From Prosthecobacter fusiformis (lineage in GTDB: Bacteria; Verrucomicrobiota; Verrucomicrobiia; Verrucomicrobiales; Verrucomicrobiaceae), in the NCBI RefSeq assembly GCF_004364345.1, contig NZ_SOCA01000002.1, forward strand, positions 695,711-759,710: a stretch of 64,000 bases of DNA. Reading direction: 5' to 3'. Numbering within the stretch: the first letter of the stretch is position 1; every line of letters begins with the position of its first letter. The translations under genes and the position numbers were made by a program. This document shows, one piece after another, positions 18,001-26,746 of the stretch. Under the pieces are notes generated by a model that saw only the letters and a list, made by a program, of their open reading frames with translations, searched no databases and was not told the origin of the DNA.

Positions 18001-21000
18001 GTAAGGCTATAGCTGGCACCGCTGCCCGTCAGATTGGAAGGTGAGGCATTGGTGATGGTGAAATCCGTAAGGGCTAGGCCTGTGACTTGTTGGCTAAATT
18101 GCGCCTGCACAGTGAAGGGGCCTGTTTCCAAGCCCGATGCAGCGCTAAGGGTGACCTCAGGTGGCAGCACTGTCTGAGTGCCAGTGATCTGCACACGGTC
18201 AAAGACGGCTGTTGTGCTCTGGTTCATCTGACCGGAGGTGGCGGCAAGACCGATGAATACCTGGCTGGAGAGGCCGGTAAGTGTAGCACTGCTGACAGGT
18301 GCCCAGGCATTGCCATCGGCAGAGACGTAACCAGTCAGCACATTGCCTGCACGGACGATGCGGACCCAGTTGTCCGGCACGGGATTCAGTGCTGGGCCTT
18401 GAGCGTAATTGGTCGTCGCATTGGCGGTGGGCCTCCAGACCATGCCGAAACCATTGCCAGCAGCCGGAGGTGTGATGAAGGTGGTGGCATGGCGTGAACC
18501 TGCGGTCAGATTTTCACGAATCATGACGCCCGCTTTTGACCAGGAATTGGTATTGCCAAAGCTGCGTACACGGGCGCGAATTTCACCATCGCCATTGAGC
18601 AGCACCTTGGTGAAATGAAAGCCGTCTTCTTCGAAGAAAATATCCCTCCCTGATGCAGTGAGTGTATAGGTGCCCGTTGCGGAATCAAAGGTGGTGGAGC
18701 CAGCCATATTCAGCTCTCCGATGTCCTGGCCTACCAGCACCGGGGTTGTTGGTGGAGTGGTGGTCTGGAAGGTGCGGCTGATGACATTGGAGACTAGGTT
18801 GCCGACGTTCGAAGCATCCTGAGCAACGTTGGCCGCCAGACTGAGGGTGACATTGGCGGTCGGTGTAACGGTGAAACTGAAACTGGAGCCGCTACCCGTC
18901 AGGGCACTGACGGTGCCTCCGGTGATCGTGATATCGGTCAGGGCGAAACCGGTGACTGGAAGGCTGAATGTCGCGCTGACTGTGAATGGTGTATTGACGG
19001 TCTCCGGTGCAGTGCTGGCGAGGGTCACTGTGACTGGCACTGGAGCAGCGGTGGGGGCATCATCAATCTGCTGAAGGTAAGCCGTGAGCTTGCTCAAATC
19101 TGCCTCCGTAAGGGTGACGCCGTTGTGTGCGCGGACAGCATCCGCCAGTGTGGTGGCAGATCCGTCATGTAAGTAAGGAGCGGTGCCCCAGAGGCCACGC
19201 AGAGTGGGGACATCGAAACCAGTCAGAGCGCCATTGAGGCGCTTGCCGCTCGATGCTTTGCGGGTGCCGATGTCACTAAAGACATTGAGTGCACTGTTGG
19301 TGAAACCTGTGCCGCTGTGGCAACTGGCGCAGTTTTGCTGGCGGAAGATTTTTTCACCTTCCACAGCGGTGGCTGTAAGGCTGCCATCGCCGCTGCGATG
19401 CGGACTGCGTGGTTCTGTGGTGAGTGATTTTACATAGGCCGCCAGAGCATCCAGATCTGTACTGATACCGGCTTTAGAATCGCCCAGCGGCTGGTTGCGT
19501 GTGCCGGTGTTGAACTGAGCATCGCTCATTAATCCAGTACCACCGGCGAGGTTGCGAATCTGGCCTTCAAAGTCATGCACTTCATCAAAGTTTCCGGACC
19601 AGTGCAGCATCCCTTGATTACCATGACCACGCAGAGTGATGGTATTACGCAGACCTTCGCCAAAACCTGTGAGATCCCAGGTGCGTCCGTCATGACCACC
19701 GTCGTTATGGCAGCCTGCGCAGGAAATGTATTCCTGGAGGGCCACGCGGCTGTCGAGAGCATCGTAGAAGAGCTGCTTGCCATTCAAAAGCTGGGGAGTC
19801 AGCTTTTCGGTAGAAACAGTGCTCACGGTAGCGACCGTGGCCGGGAGCTGTCCGCCACCGCCAAGAATGCCGCTGACGTCATGGACCGTGACAGTGCGGT
19901 CCATAAAATTTTGCACATACAGAGTGCGACCATCTGGAGAAAGGGCGAGTCCCTGTGGGGCGCGACCCACGCTGAAGCGCATCAACTCCTCTTCAGAACG
20001 GGCATCCACAATGGCCACCGAACGGCTGCTTTCCAAAGCGACGAAAAGATAACCACCCCAAGGATCAAAGGCGGCAGCGCTGGGAATGCCGGCATTGTCA
20101 AAGTCCAGCCGGGCAGAAGTATCTTCAGCCTGAGTGGCCAGATTGATGCGGCTGGCGATGGCACGCAACGTTTGGTCATGATTCAGGCCCACTCCATTGC
20201 GCAGCGTACCACGCTTGATGTTATCCTGTTTGGAAGGAACCCAGGCGGAAAGACCGTCGGGAGAGATGGAGGCAGCACCCAGGTAGTTTGGGATGCCACT
20301 GGCTGAGGTGGGGGTGTCTTCAGCATTGCTGTTTTGCAGGATGATGGTGCGCTCGATGGCCAATGAACTGGCGTTGACGACGATGACTTCGCCACCTTTG
20401 CCAGCCGGATTAGGGGTGGCTGTGTTTTCACCCGGAACTGGAGGGGAGATGAAACGGCTGATGTACAAGCGTGTGCCATCGGCACTGACAGATACATGGC
20501 GCGCATGTTGGCCGACTGTCTGGGTGCTGAGCGTGGCACCTGTGGCGGCATTCAGTTTCAAGAGTTGTCCGCTGCCTTCCAGGACCACATAGGCCGCACT
20601 GCCGTTAGGGTCAAAAGCAAGGCCGAAAGGGCGTGATCCACGAGGCAAGGCCACTGTGGCTGCCACCGCATAAGTGCTGCTGTTGAGGATGGAAAGAGTC
20701 GCGCTTTCCACATTTGTCACCCAAGCGCGACCATCGGGAGCGATGGCCACGCTGCGGGGGGCGCTGCCCACGGATGTTTCAGCCAGTTTGGCACGGGTCA
20801 TAGCATCAAGAATCGTTACGCTGTCGCTGTCAGGATTCACCACCCAAACTCGGTCATTCCCTGTCGCACGATCTTCAAAAGCGATGCTGGTAGAGTTCGT
20901 GGGTTTTTTAGCCGTGAGCTGCGGGTGAATGACTTGGTAAGCACTCGTGGAGGTAACGGCGCCTGTGTCATCGGTAGCCGTCAAGGTCACGAGGAAACGG

Positions 21001-23954
21001 CCAGGTGTCGTGTAAGGATGCAGGACGAGGGTGCTGCTGCTGTAAGCAGTGACCGGAGTACCATCGCCAAAATCCCAGCGATAGCGTGGATTGGCTCCAC
21101 CACTGCTGCGCGGGACAAAATTAACACTGACGCCAGCCAGCACGGGTGTGGTGACTAGCGGCTGCAAGGTCAAGGTATTGCTGATGGTCCACGTAAAAGT
21201 GGCGCTGACCGGTGTGGTATAACCATCGGTGACGGTGACGGTAGTCGTATAGATGGCTGCTGCTGTCGGTATGCCAGTGATAGCTCCAGTGCTCGAATTG
21301 ATCGCCAACCCGGCAGGCAGTCCAGTGGCGCTGAAGGTGAGGGTGTCCTGATTGATATCTGTAGCGTTGATGGGGAGATTGACAGCGATGCCCATGACGC
21401 CGGTCTGCGATCCAGGACTGGTGAGGACAGGAGCCGTCGGCAGCGCGAAAGCATTGCTGAAAAAGCTCCAGCTTAGCACTTCATGGGTATTCGTACTGCC
21501 ACCTGTGGCACCGGAGAAACCGATCCACGCATTCGGGCCCACTGAGGCGGGCAGGTCAATGTTTGGTACGGTGAGAACAGGAGTTGCCGGCCTGGTGGTC
21601 ACCACTCCCTGGGCCAAGTAAATCCGCAGTGTATTGGTGGCACCATCGTATTCCGCCCAGAGCGTATGACTGGCACCGTTTTCGAGATCAAAAGGAGCTG
21701 TATAGGTACCGAGGTGAGGAGAGACGATGCCATTGGCCACGACTCCAATGTGATTGGCATTCGGATCCGTTCCTCCGGCGTATGTATCCAGCTCAATCGC
21801 CAAACTTTCCATAATGCCTTCGTAGCCCAGTCCACCACCAGGGCTGCCAAGGGCATCCGCACGATCATTCTGGATCATGAATGTCATGCCATCGGCACCG
21901 TCTCCGGAGCCGTTCATACGGAAGACGAACCGAGTGCTGAAAGAGGTGCCATTGGAAAGGGGCAGGGGAGTCTTCAAGAAAGCTGTGCCTGCCAGATTAG
22001 CTCCATTCGGCGTGAGCTGAAGAATGCTGCCGTTGACGCTGGCGCTGCCGTTGAGCTGAAGGGAGCTGTTGCTGCCGGTGAAGCTGGCAAAGTCATGGGT
22101 GACATTGGCTGGCGTGATGGTCCAGTTGAAGGTGGTGCTGGCGCTGGTGATTCCATCCGTCACCGTCACACGTGGTGTGTAAGCACCCGTGATGGTGGGG
22201 GTGCCGCTGATGATGCCGGTGGTGCCTTGGATGACCATGCCGGGAGGCAGTGAAGAGGCGCTGAAGGTCAGGGTGCCATTGCCTGGGGCCACCCCATAGA
22301 TGGCGAGGACTGTCGCGGCATTTTTAGCACTGAACTGGTCACCCGGACTTGCGATGGAAACGGTGGTCGCGGGGTCCACCTGAATGATCTTCGACTCTGA
22401 ATAGGCTCCGCTGGATCCAATGCCAAAGAGCATCCAGTAGCCTGGGGTCATGACATTGATGTTGGCATGCGCAGTCACGCTGTAGATGCCTGGGGAGGTT
22501 TCAGTAAAAGGCAGGCTGAGATAGCGCAGATCCGTATTCATCGAATGCGTCTGCGAAGACATCTTGATGAAGCTAAACTTGGTCAGTCCAGGGGTGGCCT
22601 GAACGGTGAAAACAGTGCCTGGGCCGATGTAGCTGGGGGCCTGCTGAATCACTGGCCGCACGGCAGCAGAGCCATCCGCAGCGAACAACATCGGTGGCGT
22701 ATAAATCTGGGCATCGCGATGGTCGGCACTGTTGCCTGAAAGGCCACCCCCGCCTGACCAGACGCGGCCATCCGGCAGCAATAAGGCCAGGGAGTGATAA
22801 TTACGCGGCACGCTCATGTCGGTGACTTCACGCCACAGACCAGTGGTCGGGTTCCAGATCTCGGGGGAAAGGATGCTGCCGGTGTCATTGAATTTGAGGC
22901 CTGATGTATTGCCACCGATGACCATCACTTCGCCGTTAGGCAGAATGACGGAGTTCACAAACTGGCGCACATACTTCATGGAAGCGGCAGACTTGACCAC
23001 TGGGGTGCCGCTGCGGATATCAATGGTGAAGGCCAGATTGGTGCTGGTGCCAGTGGAGCTGTCGCTCGGATTCGAATTGGTGTTCAGCGAGCCGCCAGCC
23101 ACTAGGATGCGGCCTTCATCGTACATCGCAAAGCAGCCTTCCTTGGGGAAATGGGTGCCGGGGACATTGACCCCGCTGTAAGTCAGGCTGCCATTGCCAG
23201 CCGTCGTCACCCAGTTCATCTGGCGGGTAGGACCGCCATGGAAAAGACGTCCGTCGGGTGCCACAACCATGAGCGGATGCCAGCGGGTGACGTAGCCAGG
23301 CTGGCTGACGACTGTCGCCCAATTGATGCTGCTCAGGCGTTTCCAGCCGTCAGCGGAGGTCCATCGTTCAGCGGTGTTGGTGCCACCGTCTCCCGTGACT
23401 GTAAAAACGCTGCCATCTGTCATGGCCACGCTCGTGTTGTACCAGCGGCCATCATTCATGTTCGGCAGGGCAGACCACTGACTGGTGCGCCAGTTGAAAA
23501 TGCTGCTCAGACGCACGGTATTGCGCCCGCCGTTGACCACCACGCGACCATCCGGCAGCATGGAAGTACCACCGCAAAACATGTCATGGCGGTTGTTGTT
23601 GATCTCCGTGAAAACACCAGTCGCCGGATTCCAAACGGCAGCATAGGTGAACTCGGCTCCGACCGGGAACGTCGTGCGCTGGTTTGATGAAAACGTCAGC
23701 AGCCTGCCATCCGGCAAGGTGGCGGCTGTCACGGGGATGTGAGGGGTCCAGCTGATCACCGGACCCCACTGACCGACTAGGCTGCGCTGGGTCGGTGTAG
23801 GCGCTGGGCCTGTTGGGGAGATGAAAGCTGGGGCCAGCATCTGGGCATCTGCTGAAAGCTGATCATCCAGACCGTGATCATCCGCAGCGAAAGCCAGGCT
23901 GCTGAGAAACAGCACAGCTGTGAGGCAAAGGCGGGAGTAAAGGAACTTCATCAT
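15099..23954 (-). CDS. Giant secreted copper radical oxidase with lectin, Ig, PKD, beta-propeller and di-heme cytochrome domains
   Basis: 2951 residues. Signal peptide 1-24. Residues 40-530 are a galactose oxidase/glyoxal oxidase kelch fold ending in a DUF1929-like domain. All copper-site residues are present: Cys127 (FCGG) and Tyr172 (WYNTS) for the thioether cofactor, Tyr386-His387 (NYHSLALLLPDG) and His470 (THSMNTD). Their spacing nearly matches the fungal enzyme. Then come an Ig domain (535-616), a legume-lectin-like domain (618-836), Ig (840-923), PKD (925-1011) and a YVTN-type propeller (1020-1365). A di-heme cytochrome c unit (1375-1630) follows, with CAGCH at 1412-1416 and CASCH at 1542-1546. 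After it lie an Ig-like domain, three DUF1349-like modules, an Asp-rich calcium-type motif near 2522 and a C-terminal region resembling TIGR02597-type proteins. The start ATG overlaps the upstream stop. Confidence 0.88.
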   Translation of the reverse strand: MMKFLYSRLCLTAVLFLSSLAFAADDHGLDDQLSADAQMLAPAFISPTGPAPTPTQRSLVGQWGPVISWTPHIPVTAATLPDGRLLTFSSNQRTTFPVGAEFTYAAVWNPATGVFTEINNNRHDMFCGGTSMLPDGRVVVNGGRNTVRLSSIFNWRTSQWSALPNMNDGRWYNTSVAMTDGSVFTVTGDGGTNTAERWTSADGWKRLSSINWATVVSQPGYVTRWHPLMVVAPDGRLFHGGPTRQMNWVTTAGNGSLTYSGVNVPGTHFPKEGCFAMYDEGRILVAGGSLNTNSNPSDSSTGTSTNLAFTIDIRSGTPVVKSAASMKYVRQFVNSVILPNGEVMVIGGNTSGLKFNDTGSILSPEIWNPTTGLWREVTDMSVPRNYHSLALLLPDGRVWSGGGGLSGNSADHRDAQIYTPPMLFAADGSAAVRPVIQQAPSYIGPGTVFTVQATPGLTKFSFIKMSSQTHSMNTDLRYLSLPFTETSPGIYSVTAHANINVMTPGYWMLFGIGSSGAYSESKIIQVDPATTVSIASPGDQFSAKNAATVLAIYGVAPGNGTLTFSASSLPPGMVIQGTTGIISGTPTITGAYTPRVTVTDGITSASTTFNWTITPANVTHDFASFTGSNSSLQLNGSASVNGSILQLTPNGANLAGTAFLKTPLPLSNGTSFSTRFVFRMNGSGDGADGMTFMIQNDRADALGSPGGGLGYEGIMESLAIELDTYAGGTDPNANHIGVVANGIVSPHLGTYTAPFDLENGASHTLWAEYDGATNTLRIYLAQGVVTTRPATPVLTVPNIDLPASVGPNAWIGFSGATGGSTNTHEVLSWSFFSNAFALPTAPVLTSPGSQTGVMGIAVNLPINATDINQDTLTFSATGLPAGLAINSSTGAITGIPTAAAIYTTTVTVTDGYTTPVSATFTWTISNTLTLQPLVTTPVLAGVSVNFVPRSSGGANPRYRWDFGDGTPVTAYSSSTLVLHPYTTPGRFLVTLTATDDTGAVTSTSAYQVIHPQLTAKKPTNSTSIAFEDRATGNDRVWVVNPDSDSVTILDAMTRAKLAETSVGSAPRSVAIAPDGRAWVTNVESATLSILNSSTYAVAATVALPRGSRPFGLAFDPNGSAAYVVLEGSGQLLKLNAATGATLSTQTVGQHARHVSVSADGTRLYISRFISPPVPGENTATPNPAGKGGEVIVVNASSLAIERTIILQNSNAEDTPTSASGIPNYLGAASISPDGLSAWVPSKQDNIKRGTLRNGVGLNHDQTLRAIASRINLATQAEDTSARLDFDNAGIPSAAAFDPWGGYLFVALESSRSVAIVDARSEEELMRFSVGRAPQGLALSPDGRTLYVQNFMDRTVTVHDVSGILGGGGQLPATVATVSTVSTEKLTPQLLNGKQLFYDALDSRVALQEYISCAGCHNDGGHDGRTWDLTGFGEGLRNTITLRGHGNQGMLHWSGNFDEVHDFEGQIRNLAGGTGLMSDAQFNTGTRNQPLGDSKAGISTDLDALAAYVKSLTTEPRSPHRSGDGSLTATAVEGEKIFRQQNCASCHSGTGFTNSALNVFSDIGTRKASSGKRLNGALTGFDVPTLRGLWGTAPYLHDGSATTLADAVRAHNGVTLTEADLSKLTAYLQQIDDAPTAAPVPVTVTLASTAPETVNTPFTVSATFSLPVTGFALTDITITGGTVSALTGSGSSFSFTVTPTANVTLSLAANVAQDASNVGNLVSNVISRTFQTTTPPTTPVLVGQDIGELNMAGSTTFDSATGTYTLTASGRDIFFEEDGFHFTKVLLNGDGEIRARVRSFGNTNSWSKAGVMIRENLTAGSRHATTFITPPAAGNGFGMVWRPTANATTNYAQGPALNPVPDNWVRIVRAGNVLTGYVSADGNAWAPVSSATLTGLSSQVFIGLAATSGQMNQSTTAVFDRVQITGTQTVLPPEVTLSAASGLETGPFTVQAQFSQQVTGLALTDFTITNASPSNLTGSGASYSLTLTPTAPGAVTITLPASSVVNAGAIANTASNTLSVTYSPPVVVSLQGQDVGSVEVTGSTVFNAGVYTLKGAGEDIYFNQDGFQFSLTQLNGDGEIRARVTSQTNQNPWAKAGVMFRENLTGGSRHAMMFTTPTGAGNGFGMVWRPTANAATNYAAGPALQAAPNNWVRLVRVGNTLTAYASSNGTSWTTVNTVTLSGLPSSLYVGLGLTSGSRTQLSTATFDNVQIVGAQSAVAPAVTLSSASAIETGSFTVQAQFTQNVTGLAPTDFNVTNGTASNLIGSGTGYSLTITPTNEGNVTITLPAGSAQNSSAIPSTASNTLVVSYLPAVVISLQGQDIGNGLVAGSTSYNTSTGTYTMKGSGEDIFFTADGFHYAASQLVGNGEIRARVTSQTNQNPWGKAGVMFRENLTAGSRYAMTFTTPTGAGNGFGFVWRSGANAAANYAGGPALSAAPNNWVRLVREGDTFTSYASANGTSWTTVSVVRLENMPSTLYVGLALTSSRAAELGTATFDNVQIVGNPPASGSEGSGGSNPSDGTLGSSNAKDRDFDGDDVNDLIEYALNSNDRYDAGWWLTTTPEGRVDAHLVRPRFITNVSFKLESSTDLKTWQPLALAPTVTDLGNNEEQLTWAGLSHLTGQSLQRGIVRLRVTHSSGISAASSPQCWQRQALVPGTQTIGVSWVNAPIYSGFVANASATSVNVEGTILPVENIPCYLEVRDGSQSGHRYDVLSISGQTITLDLNSPHSTLQTLPADIAGARIVIRPHVTLNQVFPKSQLQGAMAYPQADQVLFFKENVWETCWLELSSTRHQWQTVGAAANATSDARIIPPGTGVMVKLASRAVTYTLTGHVRTGAFVRPLDQTHNLLALPWPVDSTPQQLRFAATHGFTVGRNSSVADQLQFWTGDQTPGSSTYEIYWLRQSGTTGAWSPKANASVPDVSATLLIPAHRCFFLKIIPRSGASEWNMPAMIP
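16450..18745 (-). repeat. Three tandem lectin/DUF1349-like modules alternating with Ig-like domains
   Basis: Within the giant gene, three copies of a roughly 550-bp module (about 18745-18170, 17875-17330 and 17015-16460) encode near-identical runs such as GDGEIRARV, WAKAGVMFRENLT, GNGFGMVWR and NNWVRLVR. The first two are each followed by an Ig-like unit with ETGxFTVQAQF. Copies 2 and 3 are the most alike, which suggests recent duplication. Such modules usually bind carbohydrate or mediate adhesion. Confidence 0.85.
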
Positions 23955-25720
23955 GGGCGTTGAGCGAGCTTGGTCTTGGCTGGGTCGGCGATGAATGCCT
24001 CATCAGTGAGCGTTTTTAGAAAGGCGACGAGGGCGGATTTTTCCTCGGTGGTCAGTTGCAGACCGGCATCGGGATGCTTGGCCAGATTAGGGTCCAGAGT
24101 ATCACTGCGCTTCACGCCACTGCTGTAATGCTCCACGACTTCCTCCAGCGTGGTGAAACGACCATCATGCATGTAAGGAGCAGTGACCGCGATGTTGCGT
24201 AGGCTGGGGGTCTTGAACTTGCCCTTGTCCGCCGGATTGCCTGTTACTATCATGCGCCCCAGATCTGCCGGGGTGAGTTCAAGACCATTGTTCTTGAACT
24301 GATGATCTGTAAAAAGGGTGCCTCCGTGACAATGGAAGCAGTCAGCACCGCGCAGTCCACGGGCGGGGTCAAACTCAGTGACGAAAAGTTGGAGTCCGCG
24401 TTTCTCTTCTTCCGTCATCTGCGCCACTTTGCGTGCGGCACGGTCAAAGCGGGATTCCTGCGAGACGAGAGTTAACAAATATTGCTCCAGGGATTTGGCG
24501 ATGCGTTCAGAGGTGATTTCAGGTGTGCCGAAAGCGTTGTTAAAGCTGGCTGATGTATCGGAAATTTTTTCTACCACGCGTTCCAGCGTTTCGTTCATTT
24601 CGTGCTGGTCCTGAATCGGCATCAGAACTTGCTCACGCAGAGTGCTGGCGCGGCCATCCCAAAAAAAGGACTGGTCCCAGGCCAGATTAAACAGCGGCAT
24701 GGCGTGGCGTTTTCCCACCTGGCCTATGGCACCGATGCTGTATTGGCGTGGATCGCTAAAAGCCGCATCCCGGCTGTGGCAACTGGCACACGACTGACTG
24801 TTATTGATGGAGAGGCGTGGATCGTTAAAAAGTTTCTCCCCCAGTGCCACGCCTTCCTGAGTCAGCGGGTTATCAGCCGGGAACTGCACCCGTGGAAAAC
24901 GGCTGGTGATGGCTATCGGGTAAGGGTGCGTACCCGCTGGCAGTTCCTGAGACTTAGCTTCGCTATTTTTTACCGCAGACTGGTAAAGGTCATATTTGAC
25001 TGAGTGAAGGCTGAAGGCGCGGGCGATGTTTCTTTTCAGAAGGGGGACAATCAGGTCTCCGTCACGGGAGTGAGTGGATGTTCCATCGCGGGTGAAATCG
25101 ATGCCCTCCAACAGGTGGGCGGCATCTAGGACGAGCTTCAAAGTTAGAGGACCGCCACCTTGAAAATTCACCGGGATCTCCACTCGTACATAATTGGGTG
25201 TCCGGGCGAGGTGAAAAGCAAAACCGCCGAGTTCACCATCCGGTCTCATCCATCGGCCTTCCAAAGCCATGAAGACATACCCACCTTGCCAGCCCCAGTG
25301 GAGGCCACAAACGTTGGGATGCAGGGGGTGATCCGCGGGCAGGAGGTTGGGATCTGCCCGGTCTTGGGCGGCGGGGATACCCACATCAAAGCGAATCGCT
25401 TTGAATTCTTCCGTCGGTATGCCGTCTGCGCGGGTTTTTAGCCGACCTTTTTCTAGGCTGAAGAACGCTGACCAGTTCTCGGACTCGATCCAGGTGCCGT
25501 CTATACGTTCAAGAGCGAGTGAAGAAAGAAGAAAGTCCAGACGCTCAACGATAGGTGTCCCCTGAGTGGCTTGGGAACGAGGCGAGGTAGTCTCCAAAGT
25601 ATCCTGATTCCAGGATGGGAGGATCTCAAGATCCAGCACCTGAGCCTGGGCATTGCTCAAAAAGAAGACGGCTAGCCCTGTCAGGCAAAGCCACAATCTC
25701 GTTATTGAACATGAAATCAT
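23951..25720 (-). CDS. MbnP-like copper-binding domain fused to MbnH/MauG-type di-heme peroxidase
   Basis: 589 residues, exported (signal peptide about 1-27). Residues about 28-235 resemble MbnP-like proteins: FDVGIP, a DP-rich HPLHP stretch, and HWGWQGGYVFMALEG (141-155) with Trp142 and Trp144. Residues about 270-585 are a bacterial di-heme cytochrome c peroxidase/MauG domain with CASCH (311-315), CFHCH (461-465), DPRLSINNSQSCASCHS, and a C-terminal TPSLRNIAVTAPYMHDGR. In known systems MbnP and MbnH are separate proteins and MbnH oxidises a Trp of MbnP to kynurenine to make a copper site; here they are one chain. The stop overlaps the start of the copper-oxidase gene (ATGA). Confidence 0.8.
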   Translation of the reverse strand: MISCSITRLWLCLTGLAVFFLSNAQAQVLDLEILPSWNQDTLETTSPRSQATQGTPIVERLDFLLSSLALERIDGTWIESENWSAFFSLEKGRLKTRADGIPTEEFKAIRFDVGIPAAQDRADPNLLPADHPLHPNVCGLHWGWQGGYVFMALEGRWMRPDGELGGFAFHLARTPNYVRVEIPVNFQGGGPLTLKLVLDAAHLLEGIDFTRDGTSTHSRDGDLIVPLLKRNIARAFSLHSVKYDLYQSAVKNSEAKSQELPAGTHPYPIAITSRFPRVQFPADNPLTQEGVALGEKLFNDPRLSINNSQSCASCHSRDAAFSDPRQYSIGAIGQVGKRHAMPLFNLAWDQSFFWDGRASTLREQVLMPIQDQHEMNETLERVVEKISDTSASFNNAFGTPEITSERIAKSLEQYLLTLVSQESRFDRAARKVAQMTEEEKRGLQLFVTEFDPARGLRGADCFHCHGGTLFTDHQFKNNGLELTPADLGRMIVTGNPADKGKFKTPSLRNIAVTAPYMHDGRFTTLEEVVEHYSSGVKRSDTLDPNLAKHPDAGLQLTTEEKSALVAFLKTLTDEAFIADPAKTKLAQRP

Positions 25721-25899
25721 TGGTGAGTCTCGAATTTGAAAGTGTGGGCATGATGCAGGCCGTTGCTGTGGATTCTATAGGAAAAATGTAAAATTCCTGC
25801 AATTAGACCCATTAGAAGATGGGTCCTTTGAGCTTTTAGACTAAAAAAGCCTTGAGGATCTTTGTCAGATGAAGCTCGTTTTGCCTCTCTTCGTAGCTC

Positions 25900-26550
25900 T
25901 TAACTTTCAGGACGATTGAGGGAAAATATCACCCTGCGTAGACCTGAACGCTCTTCGACTTCCCGCTGCACGGAACAGCCAAGGAGCCGCTCCATCATCT
26001 CGCATTCGATTTCTTCGATGAGGGGATAATGCTTCAAAAGATCACCGTATGGACAGTGATAATCCACAATTCGAAGGCCTCCCGCACCGCTCATTTCCAC
26101 GACCGACATGCAGCCGTCCGTACTTCGTAACCGGGCCAGGATGAGTGCTTTGTTCTCCAACTCGGGCTCAACGGTGACCTTTTTGGCATAACGCTCCGCC
26201 TTGGATGCAAAGAAAGCATAGAGCAGCTTTTCTGGAGCCGTCATGCCAAAAAGGCGTTCAGCATGGGTCAAAAGTTCGAGCAGATGATCTGTGGTAGCAG
26301 TGGGAAATAGAGGGTCCAGCCGGGTGGTGAGGCGGTAGATCTTCTCTGGCCGACCATGGGGCACGGGATGTCTCCAGCTATCCAGGTATCCTTTCTCCGC
26401 CAAGGCATCGCAATGCTGCTTCACCCCCATGTAACTCATTTTCATAACGGCGCACAACTCCTTGACCGTCATGCCGGGAGACTGCTTCAAATGCAGAATG
26501 ATTTCCACCACCGGGGTGTGCAGGATATCGCGCAGAATGGGGAAAATCAT
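25900..26550 (-). CDS. SufR-like winged-helix regulator with cysteine cluster
   Basis: About 216 residues. The N-terminal winged helix (about 8-75) has MTVKELCAVMKMSYMGVKQHCDALAEKGYL and a GRPEKIYRLT wing. The C-terminal domain has CPYGD (Cys166), IECEMMERLLGC (Cys183 and Cys192) and Cys147, the pattern by which SufR-type proteins hold an Fe-S cluster. It probably senses iron, redox or Fe-S status. The start could be further upstream (26661), but the family begins near MIFPILRDIL. It is divergent from the radical SAM gene kamA, an Fe-S enzyme that is a plausible target. No suf operon is near. Confidence 0.72.
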   Translation of the reverse strand: MIFPILRDILHTPVVEIILHLKQSPGMTVKELCAVMKMSYMGVKQHCDALAEKGYLDSWRHPVPHGRPEKIYRLTTRLDPLFPTATTDHLLELLTHAERLFGMTAPEKLLYAFFASKAERYAKKVTVEPELENKALILARLRSTDGCMSVVEMSGAGGLRIVDYHCPYGDLLKHYPLIEEIECEMMERLLGCSVQREVEERSGLRRVIFSLNRPES

Positions 26551-26746
26551 AAGCCGCCGGGGTGCCTTTAGGCTATAGAGTTGCGGGCTTTTGCCAACCG
26601 GGCAGTGATATCTTTTTGCGCGAGCGAGTGTCCCATCGCGTGAAAATTTTCTTCCGGCCATTTTCTTTCGGCCGGACGATCTTTTTCAGCAACAAATTTG
26701 ACAGGCCGAAAGCCACAGGCGTAACCTCTTCTCAATCACAACCTCA

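Noticed and set aside
16450-18745. Repeated modules considered as a possible mobile element or CRISPR-like repeat
   Set aside because: The repeats are long, in frame and encode protein domains; there are no spacers, transposase or terminal inverted repeats.
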